From contig CABYVA010000007.1 in assembly GCA_902522325.1 (NCBI GenBank), positions 1 to 47,380 on the forward strand: a stretch of 47,380 nucleotides of DNA, given 5' to 3'. The stretch comes from an uncultured Pelagibacteraceae bacterium (lineage in GTDB: Bacteria > Pseudomonadota > Alphaproteobacteria > Pelagibacterales > Pelagibacteraceae). Of the stretch, positions 17,332 through 27,082 are shown piece after piece. The notes beneath the pieces are model-generated. The model saw only the letters and a list, made by a program, of their open reading frames with translations, was not told where the DNA came from and did no database searches. A program made the position numbers and the translations under genes. The number at the start of each line of letters is the position of its first letter. Within the stretch, counting starts at the first letter, position 1.

Positions 17332-19658
17332 TTTAATTTTCTTTTATAATTTAAATATCCAAAAATAAATAAGAATATCAGAGCAATTGGATACACTATA
17401 GCTTTATTAGGTCTGTCTAAATTTTCTATTTTAAACTCACTTATAATATCACCAATCTCAAAACCTTCTTTTTTTGCTAGGCCATTCCACTTTAAATTAT
17501 CAACTATAATTTTATTTTCATTTTCAACTAAAGTAATTCCATATTCTTCTAAATTAAATTTATTTTCAAAAGTATTTTTTTTAATAACAAATAATTTATA
17601 TCTTTCTCCATATTCGCTTAATCTTGTAACTTTTAAATGCATTTCTTTATTTGGTTCTAAATTTATTAAATTTATTTGATTTGGATCTTTAAAATTATAT
17701 TTTGGATAAAACTTATTAAGAGCAAAGTCAGGAGATAATAGGGATATAGATATAATTAAAAAAATTATAATTTCATACCATCTAAGTTTATTAAAAAACC
17801 ATCTTTGCGTAGCTGCAGTAAATACTAATATACCAACTAAAGATGTTGAAATTACAAGCAATGCATGCCAGATATTTTTAATTCCTATTAAAAGTAACTC
17901 ATGGTTAAATAAAAAAACAATCGGAAGAACTCCTGTTCTTAAACTATACCAAAATGCTTGAACACCAGTTTTAAGTGGGTCCCCTCCCGAAATTCCTGCA
18001 GCAGCATATGATGCAAGACCTACTGGTGGTGTTACATCAGCCATCAACCCAAAATAAAATACAAATAGATGAACAGCTATCAAAGGAAATATAAAACCTG
18101 AAGCATTACCAACATCTACTAAAACCATTGACATTAGTGACGCTACAACAACATAATTAGCTGTTGTTGGTAAACCCATTCCTAACAACAAACATAATAT
18201 AATCGTTAATAATATTAAAACCATTACATTATCCTTAGCTACTGATTCTATTACAATAATTAAATTTGTACTTAATCCTGTAGAACCTACAGCTCCCACT
18301 ATTATGCCTGCTGTTGCAATAGCAATACCAACAGCAACCATATTTATTGCACCTTTTTGAAAACCAACAACAGTTTGATTAAACCATAATTTTAGAGAGT
18401 TTTTAAAATTTTTATCTTCTTTTGAATTAAATAGTTTTTCTAATAAATTTACAAAAATTAGTGAAATTGTTGCATAAAATATTGAATAAGAAGCTGTAAA
18501 TCTTAAAACTACTAACATGTATATTAATACAAAAATTGGAATCAAAAAATGTAGACCTCCTAAAAAAGTTTTTTTTAAATTTGGTACGTCTTTTTCATCC
18601 ATTCCTTTAAGATTTAATTTTAAAGCCTCTAGATGGGAAATATAAAATAATGCTATATAGGATATTATCGCGGGTAAAAATGCATGTTTAACAACCTCAA
18701 AATATGTAACTCCAATAAAGCTCGCCATAACAAATGCTGCTGCTCCCATTACTGGAGGCATTATTTGTCCATTAACTGAAGATGAAACTTCTATAGCTCC
18801 AGCTTTCTCTTTTGAAAATCCAGTTTTTTTCATAATTGGGATAGTAAATGTTCCTGTAGTAACTGTATTAGCAACTGATGAACCAGAAATCATTCCAGTC
18901 ATTCCAGATCCAAGTATAGCTGCCTTGGCAGGTCCTCCTCTCATTTTACCAACCATAGCAAATGCTAAATTTAGAAAATATTGTCCCCCACCTGCGGTTT
19001 CTAAAAGAGCTCCAAATAAAACAAATAAGAAAATAAAATCTACAGAGACACCAATAGGGATACCAAATATTGCTTCTTGATCAAACCACTGAAAACCAAC
19101 AAGCCTTTTTAATGAAAGTCCTCCATGAGAAATCATATCTGGCGCATACTTTCCAAAATAAGAAAATAACAAAAAACAAACTGCAATTATAACTAATGGT
19201 ATTCCTATGACTCTTCTTGTTGCTTCCAATAAAATTAATATACCAACCATTCCGATAATCAATTCGATTGGTATAATAATATTTTGACCTAAGGTTATTT
19301 TTAAAAGTATACCTCCTCTATCTACAAGTTGATCATAAAAAAAATAAATATAAAGACAACAAAGAGCTCCTATAATACTTATTAAAATATCAATAATCGA
19401 AATTTTTTTTGACCTAGAGACAGGGAATATTAAAAATGCCAATAATAATGCAAAACCTAAATGAATAGCTCTAGCTGGTAAACCCTTAAACATTCCAATA
19501 TTAAACCAAAACGGAAATGGAGATGCGTACCAAAGTTGAAATAAGGACCAAATAATTGCTATAGTGGCAACAATTTTTAAATGTATTCCTGAAAGTTTTT
19601 TTGTAGGTGATAAATCTTCACTAATTTTACTTTTAACTTTATCAATATTTTGATTCAT
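17328..19658 (-). CDS. TRAP transporter permease, fused 4TM/12TM (TAXI type)
   Basis: Secondary transporter membrane component with 776 residues, mostly hydrophobic. The large-subunit core has SGSSVANTVTTGTFTIPIMKK and VNGQIMPPVMGAAAFVMA, typical of TAXI-TRAP permeases. The first ~150 residues supply the small-subunit helices, so both subunits are one chain. The last ~100 residues form a soluble region, LEEYGITLVENENKIIVDNLKWNG to FEIGDIISEF, with a PDZ-like pattern as in the DUF3394 tail of alphaproteobacterial relatives, closed by one more helix. It follows the binding-protein gene across a hairpin terminator, so it is expected to be made in smaller amounts. The substrate is unknown; a carboxylate or amino acid is likely from family knowledge. 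Confidence 0.93.
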   Translation of the reverse strand: MNQNIDKVKSKISEDLSPTKKLSGIHLKIVATIAIIWSLFQLWYASPFPFWFNIGMFKGLPARAIHLGFALLLAFLIFPVSRSKKISIIDILISIIGALCCLYIYFFYDQLVDRGGILLKITLGQNIIIPIELIIGMVGILILLEATRRVIGIPLVIIAVCFLLFSYFGKYAPDMISHGGLSLKRLVGFQWFDQEAIFGIPIGVSVDFIFLFVLFGALLETAGGGQYFLNLAFAMVGKMRGGPAKAAILGSGMTGMISGSSVANTVTTGTFTIPIMKKTGFSKEKAGAIEVSSSVNGQIMPPVMGAAAFVMASFIGVTYFEVVKHAFLPAIISYIALFYISHLEALKLNLKGMDEKDVPNLKKTFLGGLHFLIPIFVLIYMLVVLRFTASYSIFYATISLIFVNLLEKLFNSKEDKNFKNSLKLWFNQTVVGFQKGAINMVAVGIAIATAGIIVGAVGSTGLSTNLIIVIESVAKDNVMVLILLTIILCLLLGMGLPTTANYVVVASLMSMVLVDVGNASGFIFPLIAVHLFVFYFGLMADVTPPVGLASYAAAGISGGDPLKTGVQAFWYSLRTGVLPIVFLFNHELLLIGIKNIWHALLVISTSLVGILVFTAATQRWFFNKLRWYEIIIFLIISISLLSPDFALNKFYPKYNFKDPNQINLINLEPNKEMHLKVTRLSEYGERYKLFVIKKNTFENKFNLEEYGITLVENENKIIVDNLKWNGLAKKEGFEIGDIISEFKIENLDRPNKAIVYPIALIFLFIFGYLNYKRKLN

Positions 19659-19687
19659 TTTGATAAGGATACAGTACTATAAAAAAA

Positions 19688-19709
19688 GGCCCAATAAATA
19701 TATTGGGCC
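19688..19709 (-). terminator. Bidirectional hairpin between binding-protein and permease genes
   Basis: GGCCCAATA (19688-19696) pairs perfectly with TATTGGGCC (19701-19709) over a 4-base loop. On the minus strand the stem is followed by seven T (A run 19681-19687); on the plus strand it is followed by five T. Because the TAXI binding-protein gene precedes it and the permease gene follows 29 bases on, it probably acts as a partial terminator that sets a high binding-protein to permease ratio. Confidence 0.85.
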
Positions 19710-19737
19710 TTTTTAATATAATTTTACTAAATTTAGA

Positions 19738-20742
19738 TTACATTAATCCAGCTTCTTTATAGTATTTAATTGCACCTGGATGTAATGGAGCTGATAAACC
19801 ATCAGCTATCATATTTTTCTTTTCCAATGGTCCAAAAGCAGGATGTTGTTTTCTAAAATCATCAAAATTTTCAAAAACTGCTTTTACTACTAAATAGACT
19901 AGTTCTTCAGAAACGTCTGCACTAGTTACTACAGTAGCTTTAACACCAAAAGTAGTTACATCCTTTTTTTGTCCTGTATAAGTACCTGCAGGTATTGTAG
20001 CTGCTGCATAATAAGGTGCACCATCTATTAAACCTTGAACAGGTCCGCCAGTAAGATTAATTGGTAATGCTTTTGCTGCACAAGTTGCTGCTTGTTCCAT
20101 AGCACCATTTGGAAATCCTACAGAATATCCATAAGCATCTATTTTACCGTCGCAAAGTGCTTTAACTTGTTCAGAAGAAGTTAACTCAGTTACTCCTTTA
20201 AAGTAACTATTATCAACTCCCATTGCTTGCATAAGTACTTCCATAGTTCCTCTTTGACCTGAACCTGGATTTCCTATGTTAACAGTCTTACCTTTAAGCC
20301 CTTTAAAGTCTTTTACTTTTGCTTTTTTTCTAGCCCAAATTTGGAAAGGTTCGTTGTGAACTGAAAAAACAGCTCTTAGGTTACTAAACTGTTTTCCTTC
20401 CCATTTGCTTGAACCATTGTAAGCATGAAATTGCCAATCTGACTGAGCTACACCAAATTGAAACTCTCCATCTTTAATTTGGCCGATGTTATAGTTTGAA
20501 CCTCCGGTTGATGGAGCAGTACATCTATAAGCCTTTGCTGTACCTTTTTTTCTACCATGGTCTTTACTGATTGCAGATTTATGCAACATTTTACATATAG
20601 CGTTTCCAGTTTGGAAATAAACTCCAGTTGGTCCGCCAGTTCCTATCGTAAAAAACTCAGCAGACTTTGCTATCGTTGTAAATGACAACGATGTCACAAA
20701 AATCAAAAGAGCACTCGATAAGGAAGTAAGTATTTTTTTCAT
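19738..20742 (-). CDS. TAXI-family TRAP transporter solute-binding protein
   Basis: Periplasmic receptor for the adjacent fused permease, 334 residues. It has a clear signal peptide (MKKILTSLSSALLIFVTSLSF, cut probably after AKSA near residue 28). The mature protein begins EFFTIGTGGPTGVYFQTGNAIC, the TAXI signature, and contains FGVAQSDWQFHAYNG, KTVNIGNPGSGQRGTMEVLMQAMG and a C-terminal LHPGAIKYYKEAGLM. Four or more Cys occur, for example AICKML, YRCTAP and AATCAA, allowing a disulfide. A strong Shine-Dalgarno site and GC-richer codons than its neighbours suggest high expression, as is usual for abundant binding proteins. The ligand is unknown. Confidence 0.95.
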   Translation of the reverse strand: MKKILTSLSSALLIFVTSLSFTTIAKSAEFFTIGTGGPTGVYFQTGNAICKMLHKSAISKDHGRKKGTAKAYRCTAPSTGGSNYNIGQIKDGEFQFGVAQSDWQFHAYNGSSKWEGKQFSNLRAVFSVHNEPFQIWARKKAKVKDFKGLKGKTVNIGNPGSGQRGTMEVLMQAMGVDNSYFKGVTELTSSEQVKALCDGKIDAYGYSVGFPNGAMEQAATCAAKALPINLTGGPVQGLIDGAPYYAAATIPAGTYTGQKKDVTTFGVKATVVTSADVSEELVYLVVKAVFENFDDFRKQHPAFGPLEKKNMIADGLSAPLHPGAIKYYKEAGLM

Positions 20743-20745
20743 GTT

Positions 20746-20755
20746 CCCCTCCTTT
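20746..20755 (-). promoter_or_regulatory. Strong ribosome binding site of the TAXI binding protein
   Basis: The minus strand reads AAAGGAGGGG ending 3 bases before the ATG, with AGGAGG spaced 5 bases from it. Most genes in this window have no such site, so it stands out and fixes the start codon. Confidence 0.85.
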
Positions 20756-20764
20756 AATATTAAT

Positions 20765-20779
20765 TTAGAACAATTCTAA
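20765..20779. promoter_or_regulatory. Inverted repeat in the binding-protein promoter region
   Basis: TTAGAA-CAA-TTCTAA is a perfect 6-bp inverted repeat in the 68-base gap before the binding-protein gene. On the minus strand TTGATT lies just before it and ATATTA 17 bases on, a possible -35/-10 pair, so a dimeric regulator bound here would cover the promoter. AT-rich palindromes can arise by chance. Confidence 0.35.
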
Positions 20780-20810
20780 TCAAAACTTTAGTGATGAGTC
20801 TATAAAAAAA

Positions 20811-22037
20811 TTAATTTGATTCAACCCAGGCTTTCAAGCGTTTTGTGCCTTCAACTATTTTGGGGGCGAATTTATCTACTAAACTGTTATCTAAATTCTT
20901 TATTTCAGATAGATTTTCCATAAATTCATTTCCATCAAAATCTGTAAAGCTTAATCTTGTGATCATTCGATTTTTTGAAAATCCGAAATCTGATCCTGGA
21001 AGTAAAGCTACGCCAGTTTCCTTTAAAATACTACTACACATTTCTTCAGACGTTGAAAATTTTTCTATTAAAAATTCTGGCATAAGGTAAAAACCGCCTT
21101 CTGGTTTATTAATTATAATTTTATTTGATTTTAAATTATCATAAATATAATTACCTACTACACTAAGAATAGTGCAAGAATTTTTTATATATTCTTTATG
21201 ATTATTTTTATAAGCAGCAATAGCAGCATATTGTATTGGTGCACTAACTGATGAAAAAGTTTCACTGGCTAAAATTTTTAGAGAATCTTTTAATTTTTTT
21301 AACGTCTCTGGAATTACAAAGTATCCCAATCTCCACCCGCCCGCTCCACACCATTTGCTCAAACCGTTACTAATAATTGTTTTTTCGGGATAAAATTCTG
21401 AAATAGATTTATAATTTCCATCAAATGTTAATTCTGAATAAATTTCATCTGATAATATTAAAATATTATATTTTTTTGAAATTTCACTAATTTCTTTTAA
21501 ATTTTTACAAACTTGACCCGAAGGATTGTTTGGAGAATTTAAAAATAATAAATAATTCTTATTTTTATTTTTTAATATAGTTTTTTCTATTTCTTCTGCA
21601 GTTGGAAACCAATTATTTTCACTTTTTGTTAATATCCAATTAATTTTATTTCTACTAATTAAAGATTGTGGTGCGTAAGATACCCAACTAGGAGCAGGCA
21701 ATAACACTTCGCCATCAAAAAGTATTTGTAGTAAAAACATTAATTCTTTTGTTCCAGGACCGATAATAATATTATCAGCTTTGCATTTTTGGATTTTTTT
21801 CTTATTTTCATATTCAGAAATTGCTTCTCTTAACTCATTTAATCCTTGCATTGATAAATATTTATTTTGGTAAGCATTATTTTTTAGCTCATTAACAACA
21901 TCTTTAGGGACTTGAAATGGAGATTGACCAAAACCAAATTTATAAATTTTTTTTCCTTCAAGCTCTAGACTTCTAGATATTTCATTAATTCTAAGAGTGG
22001 ATGAAGGTTTCAAATTTTTTACTATATTTTTTATCAT
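20811..22037 (-). CDS. Class I/II pyridoxal-phosphate aminotransferase (aspartate aminotransferase-like)
   Basis: Fold type I transaminase of 408 residues. Visible elements are the PLP-phosphate loop GPGTKELMFLL, LNSPNNPSGQV binding the cofactor ring, the Asp/Tyr pair ILSDEIYSELTFDG, the Schiff-base lysine in SNGLSKWCGAGGWRLGY, and a late Arg in MITRLSFTDFDG for the substrate carboxylate. It resembles the AspC/alanine transaminase group; the preferred amino acid is not clear. It begins right at the stop of the acetoacetyl-CoA synthetase (no bases between), so the two are co-translated. It lies upstream of the TAXI transporter, which has its own ribosome site and possible promoter. Confidence 0.9.
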   Translation of the reverse strand: MIKNIVKNLKPSSTLRINEISRSLELEGKKIYKFGFGQSPFQVPKDVVNELKNNAYQNKYLSMQGLNELREAISEYENKKKIQKCKADNIIIGPGTKELMFLLQILFDGEVLLPAPSWVSYAPQSLISRNKINWILTKSENNWFPTAEEIEKTILKNKNKNYLLFLNSPNNPSGQVCKNLKEISEISKKYNILILSDEIYSELTFDGNYKSISEFYPEKTIISNGLSKWCGAGGWRLGYFVIPETLKKLKDSLKILASETFSSVSAPIQYAAIAAYKNNHKEYIKNSCTILSVVGNYIYDNLKSNKIIINKPEGGFYLMPEFLIEKFSTSEEMCSSILKETGVALLPGSDFGFSKNRMITRLSFTDFDGNEFMENLSEIKNLDNSLVDKFAPKIVEGTKRLKAWVESN

Positions 22038-23993
22038 TTAGTATTTTAAATCCTCTAAATTTTTATATTGTTCTAGAACTTCTGGATTAGCTAGTGCTTC
22101 TTTATTTTTAATTTCATTACCCTCAATTAAATTTTTAACTGCCAACTCAACAAGTTTACCATTTTTAGTTTTTGGAATATCATTAACGCTAATAATCTTA
22201 GCTGGTACATGTCTTGGAGAGGCATTTATTTTAATTTTATTTTTTATTTTTAGCATTAAATTTTCATTCAGGTTATAATTTTCATCAAGCACAATAAATA
22301 AAATTATTCTGATATCATTATCCCAAGATTGGCCGACAACGATGGATTCTCTTATTTCCTCAAATTTTTCTACTTCAGAATAGATCTCCGAAGTTCCCAA
22401 TCTAACTCCACCAGGGTTTAATGTTGCATCGGATCTTCCATATATAATAATTCCACCATTATTATTTTTTTTTGCATAATCTCCATGATGCCAAATATTT
22501 TTATATTTGTTAAAATAAGCTTCTTTAAATTTAAAATCGTTTTTATCATTCCAAAATTTTAAAGGCATTGAAGGAAAAGAATTTATACATACTAATTCTC
22601 CTTTTTTATTTTCTATAGACTTTCCATTTTCATCAAAAACTTTAACATTCATGCCCAAACCATTATTCTGAATTTGTCCAGAAACCACAGGCTCATATAA
22701 ATTTCCAAGTACAAAACATGAAACAATATCTGTTCCACCGGAAATTGAGGATAAATGGACATCTTTTTTTATATTTTTATAAATATACTCAAAACCTTCT
22801 TCTGATAATGGTGATCCAGTAGAACAAATAGTTCTTAATTTTTTGAATTTATGTTTACTTCTAACTTTAGCTTTATTTAATGAGTCAATATATTTTGCAC
22901 TTATTCCAAACAAAGAAATTTTTTCTTTTTCCACAATTTCTAATAAAAATTCTTTTTTTTTAAACATTGGAAATCCATCGAATAAAACAATAGATGCTTT
23001 CGATGCGAGAGCACTAATTAACCAATTCCACATCATCCACCCACAAGTTGTAAAGTAAAAAATATTATCATTTTCCTTAATATCGCAATGTAACTGATGC
23101 TCTTTTAAATGCTGCAGCAAAACACCTCCTGATTTATGACAAATACATTTCGGTTTTCCAGTAGTTCCACTTGAATAAAGAATTGCTAATTCTTTTTCAA
23201 AATCAAATTTTTTAAAATTAATTTTTTTAGGTTTAATTTTTTTTATATCATCCCAAAAAAATATTTTTATTTTATTAAATTTATATATTTTTTTTGTAAA
23301 TTTTTTTCCTGGATAGCTAACTACAATCAAATACTTTATAGAACTTATTTTTTTTATTATTTCTGGAACTCTTTCTATGACATTAATCTCTTTTCCATTA
23401 TAAAAATACCTATCACTAACAAATAAAACTTTCGGTTTAATTTGTGAAAATCTTTCAATAATACCATTTATACCAAAATCGGGAGAGCAAGATGACCATA
23501 TTGCTCCTACTGCAGATGTGGAAAGAAAACATTCGACAGTTTCAATTATATTTGGCATATAAGCTGCTACCCTGTCTTTTTCTTTAATATTTATTTTTTT
23601 TAAAAATATTATTAATTTACTAACGTTAATTCTTAATTGTTTCCAACTTCTTTCCTCTCTAAAACCATTTTCGCTTAAAAAAGTTAATGCTTTACTATTA
23701 TCGTTTTTAGCTAGTAAATTTTCTGCAAAATTTAATTTTGAATTAGGAAGAAAAATATTCTTATAAAAAATTTTAGATTTTTTTATTTTTTTTTTACCTT
23801 TAATACCAATTACTTTACAAAAATCCCAAATTGTACTCCAAAATTTGTCTGAATTTTTAATACTCCAATTTAATATTTTTCTATAGTTTTGGTCAAATTT
23901 TTGATTGTACTTATTAGATATAAATTTTTCATATTTATATAAATTAGAGCTCTTCTTTGAACTTGGTCTTGCCTCCCACAGTTTTTTGACCAT
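22038..23993 (-). CDS. Acetoacetyl-CoA synthetase (AMP-forming)
   Basis: Activates acetoacetate with ATP and CoA. The adenylate-forming core is plain: the P-loop ILYSSGTTGKPKCICH, TTCGWMMWNWL, SGGTDIVSCF, the hinge/adenine region IYGRSDATLNPGGVRLGTSEIY, and the catalytic lysine in KTKNGKLVE. The N-terminus LWEARPSSKKSSNLYKYEKF and the length near 650 fit acetoacetyl-CoA rather than acetyl-CoA synthetase. The frame extends to a TTG at 24005, but ATG at 23993 (MVKKLWEARPS) is the better start, giving 651 residues. It is first in the minus-strand unit that continues into the aminotransferase. With the thiolase at 15570-16676 it would allow acetoacetate use. Confidence 0.9.
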   Translation of the reverse strand: MVKKLWEARPSSKKSSNLYKYEKFISNKYNQKFDQNYRKILNWSIKNSDKFWSTIWDFCKVIGIKGKKKIKKSKIFYKNIFLPNSKLNFAENLLAKNDNSKALTFLSENGFREERSWKQLRINVSKLIIFLKKINIKEKDRVAAYMPNIIETVECFLSTSAVGAIWSSCSPDFGINGIIERFSQIKPKVLFVSDRYFYNGKEINVIERVPEIIKKISSIKYLIVVSYPGKKFTKKIYKFNKIKIFFWDDIKKIKPKKINFKKFDFEKELAILYSSGTTGKPKCICHKSGGVLLQHLKEHQLHCDIKENDNIFYFTTCGWMMWNWLISALASKASIVLFDGFPMFKKKEFLLEIVEKEKISLFGISAKYIDSLNKAKVRSKHKFKKLRTICSTGSPLSEEGFEYIYKNIKKDVHLSSISGGTDIVSCFVLGNLYEPVVSGQIQNNGLGMNVKVFDENGKSIENKKGELVCINSFPSMPLKFWNDKNDFKFKEAYFNKYKNIWHHGDYAKKNNNGGIIIYGRSDATLNPGGVRLGTSEIYSEVEKFEEIRESIVVGQSWDNDIRIILFIVLDENYNLNENLMLKIKNKIKINASPRHVPAKIISVNDIPKTKNGKLVELAVKNLIEGNEIKNKEALANPEVLEQYKNLEDLKY

Positions 23994-24167
23994 ATTTTTC
24001 TTCAAATAATTATTGTTGAATTAATTTTATTTATGTTACTCTAAAATTTATAAAAACACTAAAATGAGAACTTTTTCCAATGTGATTCGGTCATGTTTTA
24101 GACTATTTTTGTTCTTTGTATGCAACAACATGTAGTAGAAAAATAATTTAACATACAAAACTTTGAA

Positions 24168-26645
24168 ATGTCAAAAAACAATATAACTGCTGTTCTAGGT
24201 CCTACTAATACTGGAAAAACATACTTAGCTATTGAAACAATGTTATCCTTTGACTCTGGCATGATTGGATTTCCTCTCAGATTACTTGCTAGAGAAGTAT
24301 ATGATAAAATTGTTCAAGAAATAGATCCTAGCAAAGTTGCATTAATAACTGGCGAAGAAAAAATCATACCTTCAAATGCAAAATATTATCTTTGCACTGT
24401 AGAGTCTATGCCAATAGATAAAAATTTAGATTTTGTAGGTGTTGATGAAATTCAAATGTGTAATGATCATGAAAGAGGTCATATTTTTACAGATAGATTT
24501 CTAAATTTGAGAGGTCAAAAATTAACTATGTTTATGGGATCAAATTCAATGAAAAATATAATTGAGAAATTAGATGATGATATTGAATATATTGATAGAA
24601 AAAGACTTTCTAAATTAACTTACTCTGGACATAAGAAAATATCTAGAATTGATCGAAAAAGTGTGATTATTGCTTTCTCTGCTGAAGAGGTTTATGCAAT
24701 TGCAGAATTAATAAGAAGACAAAAGGGTGGTGCTGCAATTGTTATGGGATCCTTAAGTCCAAAAACAAGAAATTCACAAGTTAGCTTATATCAGTCAGGT
24801 GATGTCGATTATTTAGTAGCTACGGATGCAATTGGTATGGGAATTAATATGGATTTAAGCAATGTTTACTTTTCTAATTTAAAAAAATTTGACGGAAAAA
24901 AATTAAGAAGATTAAAACTATCTGAAATATCACAAATAGCTGGAAGAGCTGGACGATATTTAAATGATGGTACATTTGGAATTACTGGAGACTGTGGCGA
25001 AATTAGTGCAGAAGAAATAGAATTATTAGAAAATCATAAAATAGAAGATATACATACAATTTTTTGGAGAAATCCGAAGTTGAATTTTAAAAGTGGAGAT
25101 ACATTAATAAAATCATTAGAAGAAAGGCCTAATAAAAGTTGGCTTAAAAAAGTTTCAGAATGTGAAGATGAAAAAGTTTTGAAATATATATTGAAGGATA
25201 CTGAAAAACTTCAAATTTTTAACAATGAAAACGAACTAAAATTACTTTGGGAATGTTGTCAAATACCTGACTTTGTTAAAAAAACATATGGAAATCATTT
25301 AGAAGTAGTTGGTAAAGTTTTTAATTTTTTGAGAGAAAGTCCAGGAAAAATAACTAATAAATACATGAAACAACAATTGTCTGTTCTTGATAAACTAGAT
25401 GGAAATGTAGATTCTATATCTAATCGTATAGCAAATGTAAGAACCTGGTCATATGTTGCAAATAAAGTTAATTGGGTTGAAAATCAAGACTACTGGGTAG
25501 AAAGAACAAAACTATTAGAAGATAAATTATCAGAAAGATTACATGAAGAACTAACAAAAAGTTTTATCGACAAACGAGCAAGCGTTTTAGCTAGAGGATT
25601 AAAACAAGATATGAATTTTGATACAAAAATAATAGAAAATGAAAAGGTTATGATAGATAATCAATTCATTGGAAAATTAAAAGGATTGAAATTAGAATTA
25701 GATTTAAAAATTGGTACTCTTGATACCGATATTAAATCATTAAAAAAAGCTGCAAGACAAGGCATAGGTCCAGAATTAAATAAAAGAATTGATCAAATTA
25801 TCAGTACAGGGTTACTTGAAGTAAAAGATGACTTTAAAGTATATTGGCAAAAGTTTCCAGTTGCCAAATTAATGCCAGGTAAAGACTATCTTGAGCCAGA
25901 ATTAAATTTAATAATTGATGACATTGTTGAAAATGATAAACAAAAAAAACTTCTAACTTTTTTAAGTAAATGGCTCAAAGAAAAAATTAGGGATGTGTTA
26001 AAAAGCTTGATTGATTTAAAAAATTTAAAGGAAAGTAACTCTTCTATAAGAGCTTTAGCTTTTCAATTATATGAGAATAATGGTGTTTTAAAAAGAGAAG
26101 ACGTCTCAAATTATTTAAAAAAACTAGATCAAAATGAAAGAAAAATTTTAAGAAACCTTGGTGTAAAATTTGGTAGATACCATATTTTTCTTTTCAAATT
26201 ATTGAAGCCAGAAGCAGTTTCCCTTAGAATTCTACTCTGGAAAAATTATAACCAAAAATTCTTTAATCTTAAACCTCCAACCTTTGGCTTAAATTTTTTA
26301 GAGAATAAAGAATTTAAAAATAAAAATTTTATGCTCTTATGTGGTTTTGAAAACTTCGAAAACTTTTTTATTAGAATTGACATTTTAGAAAGATTGTTTA
26401 TTCAAATAATTAATTCAAATTTAGAAAATGAAACTAAATTGGTGCCTGAAATGTTAAACTTGCTTGGTTGTAGTAAAGATAATTTTTTAAAATTACTAAA
26501 AATAATGAATTATAAAACATATAAAAAGAATAATGATTTATATTTTAAATACACTCCTAAAAAACAAAAAATAAAAAAATTTATTGAAAAGAAAGCAATT
26601 AAAGATAATCCTTTTAAAGTATTAAAAAATATCAATTTTAAATAA
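24168..26645 (+). CDS. SUV3-like ATP-dependent RNA helicase
   Basis: DExH-type superfamily 2 helicase of 825 residues, related to the mitochondrial SUV3 RNA-decay helicase and common in alphaproteobacteria. Motif I is GPTNTGKT (11-18), motif II VDEIQ (92-96), motif IV/V region DYLVATDAIGMGINMDL, and motif VI QIAGRAGRY (about 256-264). The C-terminal half has helical and basic segments, ending in a lysine-rich tail. Probable role: unwinding of structured RNA during turnover or ribosome work, in the cytoplasm. The 174-base gap before it, divergent from the acetoacetyl-CoA synthetase, shows no RNA structure I can name. Its stop overlaps the next start by one base (TAATG). Confidence 0.92.
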   Translation: MSKNNITAVLGPTNTGKTYLAIETMLSFDSGMIGFPLRLLAREVYDKIVQEIDPSKVALITGEEKIIPSNAKYYLCTVESMPIDKNLDFVGVDEIQMCNDHERGHIFTDRFLNLRGQKLTMFMGSNSMKNIIEKLDDDIEYIDRKRLSKLTYSGHKKISRIDRKSVIIAFSAEEVYAIAELIRRQKGGAAIVMGSLSPKTRNSQVSLYQSGDVDYLVATDAIGMGINMDLSNVYFSNLKKFDGKKLRRLKLSEISQIAGRAGRYLNDGTFGITGDCGEISAEEIELLENHKIEDIHTIFWRNPKLNFKSGDTLIKSLEERPNKSWLKKVSECEDEKVLKYILKDTEKLQIFNNENELKLLWECCQIPDFVKKTYGNHLEVVGKVFNFLRESPGKITNKYMKQQLSVLDKLDGNVDSISNRIANVRTWSYVANKVNWVENQDYWVERTKLLEDKLSERLHEELTKSFIDKRASVLARGLKQDMNFDTKIIENEKVMIDNQFIGKLKGLKLELDLKIGTLDTDIKSLKKAARQGIGPELNKRIDQIISTGLLEVKDDFKVYWQKFPVAKLMPGKDYLEPELNLIIDDIVENDKQKKLLTFLSKWLKEKIRDVLKSLIDLKNLKESNSSIRALAFQLYENNGVLKREDVSNYLKKLDQNERKILRNLGVKFGRYHIFLFKLLKPEAVSLRILLWKNYNQKFFNLKPPTFGLNFLENKEFKNKNFMLLCGFENFENFFIRIDILERLFIQIINSNLENETKLVPEMLNLLGCSKDNFLKLLKIMNYKTYKKNNDLYFKYTPKKQKIKKFIEKKAIKDNPFKVLKNINFK

Positions 26646-27082
26646 TGTTAAATTTTTTTAAAAATTTAAAACCAAAAAAACTTGAAAATGAGCAAAATAA
26701 TGAATTACTTACAAAAACTGCTTCATTATTAATTCATGCAGCTAAAATTGACCATGAATTTACTGATAAAGAAAGAAGAATTATTAAAAAAGCAATAATT
26801 GATCTTGGTGGAAATATTTCAACAATTGATAAATTAATAGTAGAAGCTGAAATAAATGAAAAAAATTCTAACCAAATATTAAGTTTTACAAAAGAAGTTA
26901 AAAATACCAATCATGAATTTAAAACAAAAATTATTGAAGTTTTGTGGAAAATTATTTATTCAAATAATGAAGCTGATATATATGAGGCTAATTTAATGAG
27001 TAGACTATCAGGTCTACTATATATAGATAGTAAAGTTATGGCAGAGATAAAAGAAAAGGTTAAAAAAAATTTTTCTAAGTGA
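26645..27082 (+). CDS. TerB-like (tellurite-resistance-fold) protein
   Basis: All-helical cytoplasmic protein of 145 residues. The pattern [30 protein letters not shown], then [27 protein letters not shown], gives the paired acidic helices of the TerB/DjlA metal-binding family (IDHEFTDKE and NNEADIYE as candidate ion sites). There is no evidence for tellurite resistance itself; the name refers to fold. It is coupled to the helicase by a one-base overlap and to fdxA by a four-base overlap (GTGA). In other alphaproteobacteria this slot often carries an S4-domain RNA-binding gene, as far as I recall, so the replacement is notable. Confidence 0.8.
   Translation: MLNFFKNLKPKKLENEQNNELLTKTASLLIHAAKIDHEFTDKERRIIKKAIIDLGGNISTIDKLIVEAEINEKNSNQILSFTKEVKNTNHEFKTKIIEVLWKIIYSNNEADIYEANLMSRLSGLLYIDSKVMAEIKEKVKKNFSK

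Noticed and set aside
24064-24135. 23-residue frame in the gap before the helicase (starts MRTFSN)
   Set aside because: No ribosome site, ends arbitrarily, and the Phe/Leu content is what AT-rich DNA gives by chance.
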